From positions 1,240,001 through 1,304,000 of the forward strand of contig NZ_CP098400.1 of assembly GCF_023674465.1 (NCBI RefSeq): a stretch of 64,000 nucleotides of DNA, written 5' to 3'. Numbering within the stretch: the first letter of the stretch is position 1; each line of letters starts with the position of its first letter. Position numbers and translations under genes: made by a program. Source of the stretch: Xiashengella succiniciproducens (GTDB lineage: Bacteria > Bacteroidota > Bacteroidia > Bacteroidales > Marinilabiliaceae). Positions 1-10,096 of the stretch are shown in pieces. The notes under the pieces were generated by a model. The model had not been told where the DNA came from. It did not search any database and saw nothing but the letters and a program-made list of their open reading frames with translations.

Positions 1-1
1 A

Positions 2-1672
2 GTATATGCAATACTGATGCTGATCCTGCTTATCATATTCAGGAAGTACTCAGTAATTGCAGTAAAGAAGAAGAACCAGCTTATAATCGAGAGTATTAAA
101 CATAAGAAAGAGACTGAGCTTTCCGAGGCCAAGATGAGGTTCTTTACCAATGTCTCACACGAGATTCGTACCCCGCTTACCCTTATCCATTCACCATTAA
201 AGCAATTGCTTGACAGGGGAGATCTGGACTGGGAAATAAAGAGGAGCCTGTTACTGATATACAGGAATGTAAAACGACTTATGGTTCAGGTCAATCAGTT
301 GTTGGATCTCAGGAAAATGGACAAGGGTGAGTTCACTGTCCGCAAGTCTGTTTTTGCTTTGGATACCCTTATCAGGGAGGCTATTGTGGACTTTGAATCA
401 TTAATTACTAAGAACCATATTAAGATAGATTTCAGGAATAACGTGGCAGACAGCAGGATTAAATCAGACAGGAACCTTGTTGAAACCATTGTTCACAATC
501 TGGTATCAAATGCGCTTAAATTTTCTCCGGTCAACTCAACTGTAACCATCTCCATTGAAAGACAGGAAAAGGAGAGCGGAGATGATGTCCTGATTCTGAA
601 GGTCAGGGATGAAGGCCCCGGTATTCCTGAGGATACAATCAATAGTGTGTTTGATCGCTTCTACCAGGTCAAGAGGGATGCCTTTGAGCATCTTGGCGGC
701 TCAGGACTGGGACTGGCAATTGTCAAGGAGTTTGTTGAAAAACTTGGAGGGGAAGTTATGGTGCAGAACCAGGTGGATAAAGGCTGTTGCTTTACAGTGG
801 TTCTTCCTCCAGGGGATCTGTCAGAAGCGGAGAAATTGACTGCTGATGAACCAGTAGTCAGGGAAGAGTTTGATGCTGTAGTCCTTGATGAGAACTACTC
901 TGTTTCAGGTGGCAATCAGGTGCTTATGATAGTTGAGGATGACGCAGATCTTGCCGCATATCTGAGCTCCGTGTTCAGCAGGAAATTTAAGGTTCACGTC
1001 TTTGATGACGGAGACAAGGCCGCCGCCGAAGTGAGGGATCTCATTCCTGACCTGATAATCTGTGATATTATGCTTCCCGGTATGAATGGTATTGACTTAA
1101 CCAAACTTGTGAAAATCAATCAGGAAACCTCCCACATACCTGTAGTCATGCTAACCGCAAGAGCCGGAGATGAGGATAAGTTCGCCGGCTTCCAGGTAGG
1201 AGCGGATGCCTACATTGTAAAACCATTCAGTATCAATGTACTGGAAGCCCAGGTTGCTTCGATCCTGAAGTCCCGCCAGGCCTTCAGAACCAAATTCAGC
1301 AAGCAGCTCACTCTTGAACCGGGACATGAAGTTATTACTCCCAGCGATGAGAAATTCCTTCGCAGACTCCTTGAGATCACTGAAGAGTATATGTCAGACC
1401 CATCGTTTGACGTCGCCATCCTCGTTGATGAGATGGGCATGAGCCATTCCAAGATACTCAAAAAGATTAAGGCTCTCACCGGACTATCTCTTGTCGAATT
1501 TATAAGGTCCATGAGGATCAAAAAAGCAGTTCAAATCTTCAGTCAGGATAAGCTATCAGTCTCAGAAGTCGCATTTATGGTAGGATTCTCCGATCCCAAG
1601 TATTTCGGTAAGTGCTTTGCAAAAGAGATAGGGATGAAGCCCACCGATTTTATCAAGCAGTATCACGAATAG
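2..1672 (+). CDS. Hybrid two-component system regulator (HTCS), 5' truncated by the window edge
   Basis: C-terminal half of a one-protein two-component system that senses oligosaccharide in the periplasm and activates a neighbouring utilisation locus. The frame is open to the left edge and starts inside a membrane helix, so the sensor domain lies outside the window. Counting from the first in-frame ATG (position 17): histidine-kinase dimerisation box with H48 (SHEIRTPL), HATPase with the DEGPGIP and GLGLAIVKEF motifs around 200-235, a receiver domain whose phospho-acceptor is D350 (ICDIMLPG), and an AraC-type helix-turn-helix over the last 110 residues. The SusC/SusD genes begin about 270 bp downstream on the same strand, so these are its likely targets. 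The family and architecture are clear; the ligand is inferred only from the GH67 gene further on. Confidence 0.93.
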   Translation, partial: VYAILMLILLIIFRKYSVIAVKKKNQLIIESIKHKKETELSEAKMRFFTNVSHEIRTPLTLIHSPLKQLLDRGDLDWEIKRSLLLIYRNVKRLMVQVNQLLDLRKMDKGEFTVRKSVFALDTLIREAIVDFESLITKNHIKIDFRNNVADSRIKSDRNLVETIVHNLVSNALKFSPVNSTVTISIERQEKESGDDVLILKVRDEGPGIPEDTINSVFDRFYQVKRDAFEHLGGSGLGLAIVKEFVEKLGGEVMVQNQVDKGCCFTVVLPPGDLSEAEKLTADEPVVREEFDAVVLDENYSVSGGNQVLMIVEDDADLAAYLSSVFSRKFKVHVFDDGDKAAAEVRDLIPDLIICDIMLPGMNGIDLTKLVKINQETSHIPVVMLTARAGDEDKFAGFQVGADAYIVKPFSINVLEAQVASILKSRQAFRTKFSKQLTLEPGHEVITPSDEKFLRRLLEITEEYMSDPSFDVAILVDEMGMSHSKILKKIKALTGLSLVEFIRSMRIKKAVQIFSQDKLSVSEVAFMVGFSDPKYFGKCFAKEIGMKPTDFIKQYHE

Positions 1673-1696
1673 CACAATAGTCTGGTAGCCAATATA

Positions 1697-1746
1697 AAAG
1701 CACCCCGGCAGTAAAGCTCGCAGAAGCTTTACTGCCGGGGTGCTTT
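1697..1746 (+). terminator. Strong intrinsic terminator after the hybrid regulator
   Basis: Perfect 22-bp inverted repeat (arms 1697-1718 and 1725-1746) around a 6-nt loop, GC-rich in the middle and followed by a short T-rich stretch. It separates the regulator transcript from the SusC/SusD transcript. Confidence 0.85.
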
Positions 1747-1884
1747 GTTTGGAAATCTTAACATTTCAGGAGTAAAATTTTCACTTGCAAAAAATTTACA
1801 CCGTTTATGCAGATTTTTCCTCCTTCCTGCAATTTCATCTACCACTATCACAGGAATTTACCCTTCACCCACATAGCGTAGTTC

Positions 1885-1920
1885 TAATTTTGATTACACA
1901 GGCAATCACTGCTAATCACT
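1885..1920 (+). promoter_or_regulatory. Candidate susC promoter and regulator-binding repeats
   Basis: TAATTTTG at 1885-1892 matches the Bacteroidota -7 element TAnnTTTG, 52 bp before the SusC start. No TTG lies at the usual -33 distance, which fits a promoter that depends on an activator. Downstream is a direct repeat AATCACT at 1904-1910 and 1914-1920 (10-bp period), which could be an operator half-site pair. The motif match is seen; the regulatory role is inferred. Confidence 0.4.
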
Positions 1921-1943
1921 AGTCAAAATCAAATTCAATATTT

Positions 1944-4900
1944 ATGAAAAAAGAAATCTATGCATTGTTGAAGCGGGCTTTTGTCACAGTCTTGCTTCTG
2001 ACTGGCGTTCATTATGGGTTGGGCGCTCAGAACATAACTGTCTCAGGACAGGTGATGGGTCCTGATGGGCTTGGCCTGCCCGGGGTCAGTATTATTATCC
2101 AGGGAACAGCTAGTGGTACCGTGAGTAATGTTGACGGTACTTATAGTCTTGGTAATGTTCCTTCTGATGCCATTCTGGTCTTCAACTTTGTAGGATTCCA
2201 GACTCAGGAAGTGGCTGTCAATGGTCGTACACTTATTAATGTAGCCCTGGAAGAGGAACTGATGGGTCTAAATGAAGTTGTAGTAATCGGTTATGGTACC
2301 CAAAGACGTGAAGCTGTTACCGGTTCGGTTTCAACAGTTGCCGGTGACCGTTTGAGGGAAGTTCCTTCAGCCAATATCACCCAGGCACTACAAGGCAGGG
2401 TAGCCGGTGTTGAATTGTCTCAGGTATCTTCTAAGCCTGGAGCAGAAATGCAGATTCGTATCAGGGGTACACGTTCACTTAATGCAACCAACGATCCTTT
2501 GATTGTACTCGACGGAATTCCATTTGCAGGTAAGCTTAGTGATATTAGTCCAAGTGATATCAAGAGCATCGATATTCTGAAAGATGCATCTGCTTCTGCT
2601 ATCTATGGTTCACGTGGTGCCAACGGTGTAATTATTATCACTACCCACAAGGGTATGAAGGGACAGGCTGCCAGGATTTCCTACAATGGTTATGTTGGTG
2701 TAAGGACTCTGTTTAACAGGTATCCTATGATGAATGGTCCTGAGTTTGTTCAATTGCGTAAGGACATAGCTGAGCATGGAACAAGCGGAACCAGGTTTGA
2801 AAACAGTCTGGAAGAGTCCAACGACATCAATACAGACTGGCAGGATCTGATGTATGAAAACGGTCTTGTTACAAATCATGATATCAGTGTGACAGGTGGT
2901 ACTGAGACTGCAAACTATAATGTGGGTATTGGCTACTACAATGATGAATCGTTGCTTCCTGGTCAGGACTTTGAACGTTACTCACTGAGAGCTTCTGTTG
3001 AGCAAAAGATTGGTAATTATGTAAGCGTTGGCTTGACTACCAACTCCAACTACTCAGTAAGAAATGGTGATAATGTACCTATGTACTCAGTACTTAGTGC
3101 TTCACCATTGATCAGTCCTTATGATGATGAAGGAAATCTAAAGAGGATTATCCGTATGTCAATCGACAACCAGTGGAACGCAACCCGTGAGACCATGGAA
3201 AGTCTTGGTGATCAGTGGGCTAACAGAACACGCGGATTCGGTACATACAACTCAGTATATGGAGAAGTTGAAGCTCCATGGGTAAAGGGACTAAAGTACA
3301 GGATTAATGTTGGTTTGAACTACCGTCAGGAACACTTTGGACAATATACCGGACAGGCTGTATTTAGTGCTGACGAGACTACATTATCATCTGCAACTGT
3401 ATCCAACAGCCATACATTCAACTGGGCAATAGATAACCTTCTGACTTTTGATCGTCAGTTTGGTAAACACAATCTTAACCTCACTGGTCTGTACTCAGCT
3501 GAAAAGAACACATACTTCAGATCTCGTTTTGACGGTCGAGGAATCACCTCAGATCACCTTCAATATTATAACCTTGGATTCGCTGAGGTTGAGTTAAGTG
3601 CTAATCCCGGCAATCAGAATTATGAGGAAAGTGGTCTTATGTCATGGATGGGTCGTGTAATCTATTCATATGACAACAAGTACATGGCTCAGATTTCAGT
3701 TCGTTCAGACGGTTCTTCACGCCTTGCTGAAGGACACAAGTGGCATTCTTATCCTTCCATTTCATTGGGATGGAATATCAACAGAGAAAGCTTCCTATCT
3801 GATGTAATGTGGATGAATCAATTGAAGCTGCGTGCAGGTTACGGACAAACATCCAACCAGGCAATTCCACCTTATTACACAATGGGTACACTTGCATCAC
3901 GTCCATACAACTTCGGTAATACAAATGCAACAGGTTTCTACGTTAGAGACCTACCAAATGTAAATTTGGGTTGGGAGTTTACCGAGTCATATAATGTTGC
4001 ACTTGATTTCACTGTATTAAACAGCCGTCTGAGCGGATCGTTCGAGTACTATCATCAATATACAAGCGACCTTCTCTTCCTGGTTAAGTTACCTGAAACC
4101 TCAGGAGCTAGCAGTGTAATGGCAAATATTGGAAAATCTGAAAACAGGGGATGGGAGTTGAATCTTAATGGTACCATTATCGATAACAGGGGTGGATGGA
4201 CCTGGGATGCTGGTTTCAACTTCTACACAAACAAGAACCAGATTACGGAACTTGCTTCAGGACTGGATAGGGATGAAGCCAACTCATGGTTTGTTGGTAG
4301 CCCGATCAACGTTATATATGACTATAAAAAAATAGGTCTGTGGCAGGAAGGTGATCCTTACCTCGATATTCTTGAGCCGGGTGGTAATGTTGGTATGATC
4401 AAGGTTGAGTATACAGGTGAGTATAATGAAGATGGTACACCTGTAAGAGCTATCGGTGCTGATGACCGTCAGATACTGGAAGTTGATCCGAAATTTCAGG
4501 GAGGTTTCAACACAAGAGTTGCATACAATAACTGGGATCTTTCTGTTGTAGGTGCTTTCAGACATGGAGGTATCCTTATCAGTACCCTTCACTCTGCCAA
4601 TGGTTATCTGAATATGCTCAGCGGCCGTCGTAACAATGTAAAGGTTGACTACTGGACACCTGATAATACAGATGCTAAGTATCCTCGTCCGGGTGGTGTC
4701 ACAAGTGGAGATAACCCAAAATATGGTTCAACCATGGGTTACTTCGATGGTGGATATTTGAAGATCAGGACTATCACACTGGGTTATAACTTCAACAAGA
4801 AAGCTCTGGATAATATAGGTATTTCAAACCTCCGAGTATATGCTACTGTACAGAATCCTTTTGTACTGTTTAGTCCTTTCAATGACGAAACTGGTATGGA

Positions 4901-5027
4901 TCCTGAAACAAACTCATACGGTAATGAAAACTCTGCTGTAGTAGGATATCCAAGTCGTTTGCTGACCATCGGTACGAACACACCGGCAACAAGGAACTAC
5001 CTCGTTGGTGTTAGCCTGAGCTTCTAA
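1944..5027 (+). CDS. SusC/RagA-family TonB-dependent outer-membrane transporter
   Basis: Outer-membrane beta-barrel that imports oligosaccharides using TonB energy together with its SusD lipoprotein lid. The 1027-residue protein has a cleavable signal peptide, an N-terminal carboxypeptidase-regulatory-like domain (about 30-115, starting VSGQVMGPDG), the SusC signature LNEVVVIGYGTQ near 112, a plug domain with the DPLIVLDGIPF and SAIYGSRGANGVI motifs, and a long C-terminal barrel ending in F (VGVSLSF), typical of outer-membrane barrels. SusD follows after 24 bp, so the two are co-transcribed. Length and order are normal for the family. The glucuronoxylan-derived substrate is inferred from the downstream GH67 gene. 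Confidence 0.95.
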   Translation: MKKEIYALLKRAFVTVLLLTGVHYGLGAQNITVSGQVMGPDGLGLPGVSIIIQGTASGTVSNVDGTYSLGNVPSDAILVFNFVGFQTQEVAVNGRTLINVALEEELMGLNEVVVIGYGTQRREAVTGSVSTVAGDRLREVPSANITQALQGRVAGVELSQVSSKPGAEMQIRIRGTRSLNATNDPLIVLDGIPFAGKLSDISPSDIKSIDILKDASASAIYGSRGANGVIIITTHKGMKGQAARISYNGYVGVRTLFNRYPMMNGPEFVQLRKDIAEHGTSGTRFENSLEESNDINTDWQDLMYENGLVTNHDISVTGGTETANYNVGIGYYNDESLLPGQDFERYSLRASVEQKIGNYVSVGLTTNSNYSVRNGDNVPMYSVLSASPLISPYDDEGNLKRIIRMSIDNQWNATRETMESLGDQWANRTRGFGTYNSVYGEVEAPWVKGLKYRINVGLNYRQEHFGQYTGQAVFSADETTLSSATVSNSHTFNWAIDNLLTFDRQFGKHNLNLTGLYSAEKNTYFRSRFDGRGITSDHLQYYNLGFAEVELSANPGNQNYEESGLMSWMGRVIYSYDNKYMAQISVRSDGSSRLAEGHKWHSYPSISLGWNINRESFLSDVMWMNQLKLRAGYGQTSNQAIPPYYTMGTLASRPYNFGNTNATGFYVRDLPNVNLGWEFTESYNVALDFTVLNSRLSGSFEYYHQYTSDLLFLVKLPETSGASSVMANIGKSENRGWELNLNGTIIDNRGGWTWDAGFNFYTNKNQITELASGLDRDEANSWFVGSPINVIYDYKKIGLWQEGDPYLDILEPGGNVGMIKVEYTGEYNEDGTPVRAIGADDRQILEVDPKFQGGFNTRVAYNNWDLSVVGAFRHGGILISTLHSANGYLNMLSGRRNNVKVDYWTPDNTDAKYPRPGGVTSGDNPKYGSTMGYFDGGYLKIRTITLGYNFNKKALDNIGISNLRVYATVQNPFVLFSPFNDETGMDPETNSYGNENSAVVGYPSRLLTIGTNTPATRNYLVGVSLSF

Positions 5028-5051
5028 TTACAACTAAATAACTGAAAGTTT

Positions 5052-7025
5052 ATGAACAGATCAAGAATATTATCATATATCGGAATTGCACTGATTGCAT
5101 TTTCCGTAGCGGCTTGTTCAGATGATTTGCTGGATGAACAGCCCAGATCGAAGTTTGGACCCGACTTTTTCTCAACTGAGAAAGGTCTGAATGCAGGTAT
5201 TACGTCACTGTATGCCCACATGAGGTGGATTTACGGACAGGCATATTATTACAATGCGTGTCTTACAGGTACTGATGAATATACATGGGCACAAAGTGCT
5301 GATGGTAACTTCAGGGATATGGACCTATCGGGTGTTGGACAGCTTACACCTAGTACCAGCCGTTCTGACGCAATTTGGGGTGTCTGCTTTACCAACATCA
5401 ACACTGCCAATGCAATCATTGAGAATGGAGAAGGTCTGGGTCTGGCCCCCGCTCTTATTGCCGAAGCTCGCTTCTTCAGGGCATTTGACTACTTCCTGCT
5501 TACCCAGACTTTTGGTGGTGTGCCCCTTGACCTGGGTTCTGGTGAACTGAAGTTTAATATCAGTCCATTGCGTACATCTGTCAGGAATACAGTAGCTGAT
5601 GTATATACTAGAGCTATTTTCCCTGACCTGTTAAAGGCGATCAATGATCTGCCTGAAAACCCAAGAGTAACAGGTGGTGTAACCAAGAATGTTGCCCGTT
5701 TGTACCTGGCCAAGGCATATCTGACCTATGGATGGTGGCTTGAAAATCCAAACGGTATTCCCACATATCCAGAAACTCAAAGGCAGGATGCTGACGGACA
5801 TAATGCTGCATGGTACTTCCAGGAAGCTTATGACGTAGCTCTTGAAGGTATCAAGAACCCTGGTCCTTACAGGCTTATGGATACATTCTACGAATTGCAT
5901 CTAGGAGATAACGAACGTAATGCTGAGATGATGTTGTGGGCAGACCACACTGAAGAAAGTGAATACTACAATGGTGGTAGCCTGTCATACGGTAGTGGTG
6001 GTGCTCCGGATAACTTTGCAGTCTGGATGGTAACCTGCAACTATACCCTTGTAAGAAGTGCCAAAGATGCCGCAAGAACAGTAGATGAAAGTTCGGTACA
6101 TCGTGAAGCTTCTCAAGCCTATGGTCGTCCATGGACCCGTATGGCGCCTCCTGTAGAAGTCTTTACAAACACCTTTGCTGACAAGACCTATGACTCACGT
6201 TATGACGGTACTTTTGTTACGACCTATCGTGCTAACTGGTTCAAAGGTGGAGTAACTCAGGAAGTACTTTACAATGCCAACGGTATGGAAGTTAGAAATG
6301 GTGATGCCATCCTGACCTTCCTTGACGAAGATGATCCAAACATTGTATTTCCGACTCAGGCTAATGACAAGAGTCAACCGGGATATGACTACAGCAACCT
6401 TGGTGCCGGTGAATTGCCAGGTCGTGCAGACTATGTAGTAGGCCCAGGCAATATCAGTCGTCTTCGTTATCCGGGACTGTGGAAGCTCGGTACCTATCGT
6501 AAGGATACTGGTGACGGACTTGGTCAGCCCAATGCTGGTCTAACCCGTCCATACTATGTTGCCAAGTTCTCTGAATTCTACTTCATAGCTGCTGAAGCCG
6601 CTGTCAAAGGAGCTCAGACAGAGAGCGGTTATACTGCCAAGGATCTGATTAACGTGATACGAGCTCGTGCAGGTAAGTGGATATGGGACAATAACGGAAA
6701 TCAGGAGAAGGTTGCTGATTACAGTGCTGAAATGCTGGATGGTACTCCCGATGAAATAACTATCGATTTTATTCTTGCAGAGCGTTCACGTGAGTATTTT
6801 GGGGAAGGTTATCGCTGGTATGACCTTGTTCGTACCCAAAAGTGGCAACAATATGCGGCTACCTATTCAATTGCAGGACCTGGACGTCTAGACTGGCAGG
6901 CTCAGACATTTACAAGAACTATCGAAAAGTTCCATTATCTGAGGCCTATACCACAAGGTCAGATTGATGCCCTTGATATGAGCGAAGAAGAAAAGGACGC
7001 ATATCAAAACCCTGGTTATAATTAA
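5052..7025 (+). CDS. SusD/RagB-family surface glycan-binding lipoprotein
   Basis: Partner of the upstream SusC: a lipid-anchored outer-membrane protein of alpha-helical TPR-like fold that captures oligosaccharides and caps the transporter. The N-terminus has a lipoprotein signal with lipobox VAAC (Cys 22), followed by the usual acidic D/E stretch. The end carries the family features RSREYFGEGYRWYDLVR and LRPIPQGQIDA with a closing NPGYN, typical of SusD C-termini. At 657 residues it is on the long side. It lies 24 bp behind SusC. Family assignment is secure; the ligand is inferred. Confidence 0.93.
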   Translation: MNRSRILSYIGIALIAFSVAACSDDLLDEQPRSKFGPDFFSTEKGLNAGITSLYAHMRWIYGQAYYYNACLTGTDEYTWAQSADGNFRDMDLSGVGQLTPSTSRSDAIWGVCFTNINTANAIIENGEGLGLAPALIAEARFFRAFDYFLLTQTFGGVPLDLGSGELKFNISPLRTSVRNTVADVYTRAIFPDLLKAINDLPENPRVTGGVTKNVARLYLAKAYLTYGWWLENPNGIPTYPETQRQDADGHNAAWYFQEAYDVALEGIKNPGPYRLMDTFYELHLGDNERNAEMMLWADHTEESEYYNGGSLSYGSGGAPDNFAVWMVTCNYTLVRSAKDAARTVDESSVHREASQAYGRPWTRMAPPVEVFTNTFADKTYDSRYDGTFVTTYRANWFKGGVTQEVLYNANGMEVRNGDAILTFLDEDDPNIVFPTQANDKSQPGYDYSNLGAGELPGRADYVVGPGNISRLRYPGLWKLGTYRKDTGDGLGQPNAGLTRPYYVAKFSEFYFIAAEAAVKGAQTESGYTAKDLINVIRARAGKWIWDNNGNQEKVADYSAEMLDGTPDEITIDFILAERSREYFGEGYRWYDLVRTQKWQQYAATYSIAGPGRLDWQAQTFTRTIEKFHYLRPIPQGQIDALDMSEEEKDAYQNPGYN

Positions 7026-7065
7026 CAATGAAAGTGTTTGAACTAAAGTAGAAGGTTAGACAGGG

Positions 7066-7103
7066 AAAGGAGGCTGTTCGGTTTGATTTGGACGGCCTCC
7101 TTT
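7066..7103 (+). terminator. Hairpin between susD and the GH67 gene
   Basis: Inverted repeat AAAGGAGGC (7066-7074) with GCCTCCTTT (7095-7103), then TTTTATTT-like sequence. It could terminate or attenuate the susCD transcript before the glucuronidase gene 89 bp on. Confidence 0.55.
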
Positions 7104-7191
7104 TATTTGCTATTCTAGCCGGGATGTTATATCTTCCGCACCCCAAATTAAACGGAATTGAGTTTTTGCGGTTATAGATTACTATAGTATT

Positions 7192-9348
7192 ATGAAGATG
7201 AAGTACGGAAGATTGATGGCAGTTGTAGCTGCCCTGATGTTTTTGCCTATGTTGGTTGGAGCCGAGACAGGTGCTGACCTGTGGCTTCGATACAGTAAGC
7301 TGCCTGAGTCTATGGCAACCGGGTATAGGAAGGAGGCTAAGAGTCTGGTGGTTACAGGTAATGATGCAACACAACAGGCTGCTGCCGGAGAGATCCGTAT
7401 GGCTTTGAGGAGTTTGTTGGGCACAACACCCACACTAAGCAAGGGTGTTGCTGACGGTAGCATAGTTCTGGCCACTAGTTCTGATAAAATAGTAAAAGAC
7501 CTGATTCCTGGCGGACTGGAGTTATCCGATGATGAAGCTTATGTGATCAGGACTGTCAGCGTGAAGAAAGGCAAGGCCATCCTTATTGCCGGCCGTACCA
7601 CGACCGGAATCCTGTACGGTACTTTTGACCTTCTGCGCAGGATGCAAAACGGAGAAGATATAAGTAATCTAGATATAAATGAGCAGCCTGCTTACAAACT
7701 AAGACTGCTCAACCACTGGGACAATCTGAATGGCACAGTGGAACGTGGTTATGCCGGACACTCAATATTCTGGAACCGTGAGGAGAGTTTTGAACAACTC
7801 AAAGATCAGTATCTTACCTATGCACGAGCCAACGCTTCAGTTGGTATTAACGGAACTGTACTTAACAATGTAAATGCAAGCCCTGAAGTGTTGAATACTG
7901 AGAATCTGGAAAGGGTAAAGCAACTGGCAGATCTGTTCCGTCCATACAATATTAAAGTTTACCTGGCGGTAAACTTTGCATCACCTGCAGTTCTTGGAGG
8001 ACTTGACACAGCCGATCCACTTGATGAGAATGTACAGCAATGGTGGAGGGACAAAGCTGCTGAGATTTACAAGATGATACCCGACTTTGGGGGCTTCCTT
8101 GTAAAGGCCAATTCCGAAGGTCAGCCCGGTCCGATGGACTTCGGTCGTACCCATCAGGATGGTGCCAATATGCTTGCAGGCGTGCTCAAACCCCACAATG
8201 GAGTGGTCATGTGGAGGGCCTTCGTTTATGAGCCCACCAACAGCGACCGGGCCATGCAGGCATACAATGAGTTTATGCCCTTCGACGGCAAGTTTGCCGA
8301 TAACGTAATAGTCCAGGTGAAGAATGGTCCTGTAGATTTCCAGCCCCGTGAACCATTTAGTCCGCTCTTTGGTGCAATGCAAAAGACTCCCCTGATGGTC
8401 GAATTTCAGATTACACTGGAATATCTGGGACATTCAAATCAACTGGCCTACCTGGCAACAATGTGGAAGGAAGTGCTGGATGCCGATACCTGGGCTTTGG
8501 GCGCAGGATCATCGGTGGCACGTGCCACCGATGGCAGCCTGTTTGGCAATGAACTTACTGCCATAGCTGGGGTTGCAAATATCGGCAGGGATATCAACTG
8601 GTGCGGACATGATTTGCTGCAAAGCAACTGGTACGCCTTTGGCAGGCTGGCATGGAATCATCAATTAAGCAGCGAGCAGATAGCCGAAGAATGGATCAGG
8701 ATGACCTTTACAAATGACGACAGCTTTGTTTCAACCCTTGAGGAAGTTATGATGCGTTCTCGTGAGGCAGTAGTGAGTTATATGACACCTATGGGACTGC
8801 ATCACCTTATGGGATGGGATCATCACTACGGTCCGGAGCCATGGACTGACCTTAGCTGGGCAAGAGCTGACTGGCTACCTAGGTATTACCACCGTGCGGG
8901 CGAAGACGGTATTGGCTTTGACCGCAGCTCTAAAGGCAGCAATGCTGTAAGTCAGTACTTTAGTCCCTTGAGGGAGATGTATGATAATCCTGCTACCTGT
9001 CCCGAGAATTTGTTGCTGTGGTTTCACCACCTGCCCTGGGATTACAGGCTTGCAAGCGGTAAGACACTTTGGGATGCCTTGGTGTACAAGTATTACGAAG
9101 GCGTTGAACAAGCCCGCTTCTTCCAGAAAGAATGGGATAAGTTGGAGGGAAAGATAGATCAGGAAAGATTTGAGGCCATCAGGTATAAGTTCAAGCAACA
9201 GACTAAGGAAGCTATTTGGTGGAGAGATGCCTGTGTGCTGTACTTTCAGACTTTCTCGAAAAGGCCGATACCGGCCGAACTCGAAAGACCGGTACATGAC
9301 CTGGATGAGCTTAAGTCACTGAAGTTTGATTTGAAGCATCATAATTGA
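7192..9348 (+). CDS. aguA: GH67 alpha-glucuronidase, exported
   Basis: Removes (4-O-methyl)-D-glucuronic acid from the non-reducing end of aldouronic acids released from glucuronoxylan. The 718-residue protein has an N-terminal signal peptide ending near VGAETG, so it probably works in the periplasm. GH67 hallmarks: the acid catalyst in KANSEGQPGP (E309), and the paired carboxylates in NGPVDFQPREPFSP (D382) and MVEFQITLEYLG (E410). The spacings E309-D382 (73) and D382-E410 (28) equal those I recall for the characterised Cellvibrio enzyme. It is 166 bp behind SusD in the same direction and converges on the SUI1-like gene with only 3 bp between the stops. No xylanase accompanies it in the window. 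Confidence 0.94.
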   Translation: MKMKYGRLMAVVAALMFLPMLVGAETGADLWLRYSKLPESMATGYRKEAKSLVVTGNDATQQAAAGEIRMALRSLLGTTPTLSKGVADGSIVLATSSDKIVKDLIPGGLELSDDEAYVIRTVSVKKGKAILIAGRTTTGILYGTFDLLRRMQNGEDISNLDINEQPAYKLRLLNHWDNLNGTVERGYAGHSIFWNREESFEQLKDQYLTYARANASVGINGTVLNNVNASPEVLNTENLERVKQLADLFRPYNIKVYLAVNFASPAVLGGLDTADPLDENVQQWWRDKAAEIYKMIPDFGGFLVKANSEGQPGPMDFGRTHQDGANMLAGVLKPHNGVVMWRAFVYEPTNSDRAMQAYNEFMPFDGKFADNVIVQVKNGPVDFQPREPFSPLFGAMQKTPLMVEFQITLEYLGHSNQLAYLATMWKEVLDADTWALGAGSSVARATDGSLFGNELTAIAGVANIGRDINWCGHDLLQSNWYAFGRLAWNHQLSSEQIAEEWIRMTFTNDDSFVSTLEEVMMRSREAVVSYMTPMGLHHLMGWDHHYGPEPWTDLSWARADWLPRYYHRAGEDGIGFDRSSKGSNAVSQYFSPLREMYDNPATCPENLLLWFHHLPWDYRLASGKTLWDALVYKYYEGVEQARFFQKEWDKLEGKIDQERFEAIRYKFKQQTKEAIWWRDACVLYFQTFSKRPIPAELERPVHDLDELKSLKFDLKHHN

Positions 9349-9351
9349 TGC

Positions 9352-9690
9352 TCAACCCCCAGCCTTCTTGGCCTTGTAGCCGTTTGCCGTGAGCCAGTTT
9401 ACTATCTTGTCGCGGTGATCGCCCTGGATAAGTATTTCGCCGTCTTTCGAACTGCCTCCCGTTCCGCAGAGGTTTTTAAGTTTCTTCTCAAGATCCTTGA
9501 GGTCACTGCCACTTCCGATAAAGTCGGTGACCAGAGTAACGACCTTTCCGTTACGGTTTTTCTTATCCAGCCACACCTTCAGGTTTTGCTGAGACGGTGG
9601 CAGAGTTGCAGCATCATCCTGCACCTCTTCATAGCTGAAGTCGGGGTTGGTGCTGAAAACTATTCCGCCTTTGTTATTCTTCTTTGACAT
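9352..9690 (-). CDS. SUI1/YciH-family translation initiation factor-like protein
   Basis: Small (112-residue) eIF1/SUI1-fold protein related to E. coli YciH, thought to influence start-codon selection. The fold signature is the conserved C-terminal half: basic stretch KKNRNGKVVTLVTDF, LKDLEKKLKNLCGTGGSSKDGEI with the usual CGTGG turn, then IQGDHRDKIVNWLTANGYKAKKAG. I start it at ATG 9690 (MSKKNNKGGIVFSTNPDF, the usual start for the family); a longer frame reaches 9792 but runs through a good promoter. It is convergent with the GH67 gene. Confidence 0.88.
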   Translation of the reverse strand: MSKKNNKGGIVFSTNPDFSYEEVQDDAATLPPSQQNLKVWLDKKNRNGKVVTLVTDFIGSGSDLKDLEKKLKNLCGTGGSSKDGEILIQGDHRDKIVNWLTANGYKAKKAGG

Positions 9691-10096
9691 GTCTGTATTG
9701 CTGCTTTTGGGGTTAATACTTAACTCCTGATGGCTCAAAAATACTAAAACAGTATTTATTGCAACAACAATATTCTGTAGTTGTATGGACAAATGCGACC
9801 AGTAATTATATCTGGGATTTTACTAAGGTTGGTGATGAAAATATGTAGCGGCCATTACTTGGGTTAAATAATTTAGAATTAGTGTAAATAGGGTTCTTGA
9901 CGATATCACAGAGTAAAATGCAGTTCTTTTATCACTATTTTTGTGCGATTATGAAAATTGTCATTGATTTTACGCTTTTGCTTATTAGATGACAGCAAAA
10001 GTCCGACAATTGTAATAATCTAAATAAACTCCCATGGATGGCGGGGAGCCGGGAGTCTCTTATCTCACGTAGTAATCGCAGCAAACAAGAGTTATA
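9691..10096. other. Divergent intergenic region, about 400 bp
   Basis: No gene seen. It separates the leftward SUI1-like gene from the rightward NfnAB operon. It holds a good leftward promoter (9736-9767), a lone TATTTTTG at 9936-9943 facing right, and a hairpin ACTCCC/GGGAGT (10028-10033 and 10051-10056) in the likely NfnA leader. Confidence 0.6.
9736..9767 (-). promoter_or_regulatory. Bacteroidota-type promoter of the SUI1-like gene
   Basis: On the minus strand, TATTTTTG (plus 9736-9743) lies 18 or 21 bp downstream of TTG (plus 9762-9764 or 9765-9767). This matches the housekeeping consensus TTG-N19-21-TAnnTTTG. Transcription would start about 40 bp before the ATG at 9690. Confidence 0.6.
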
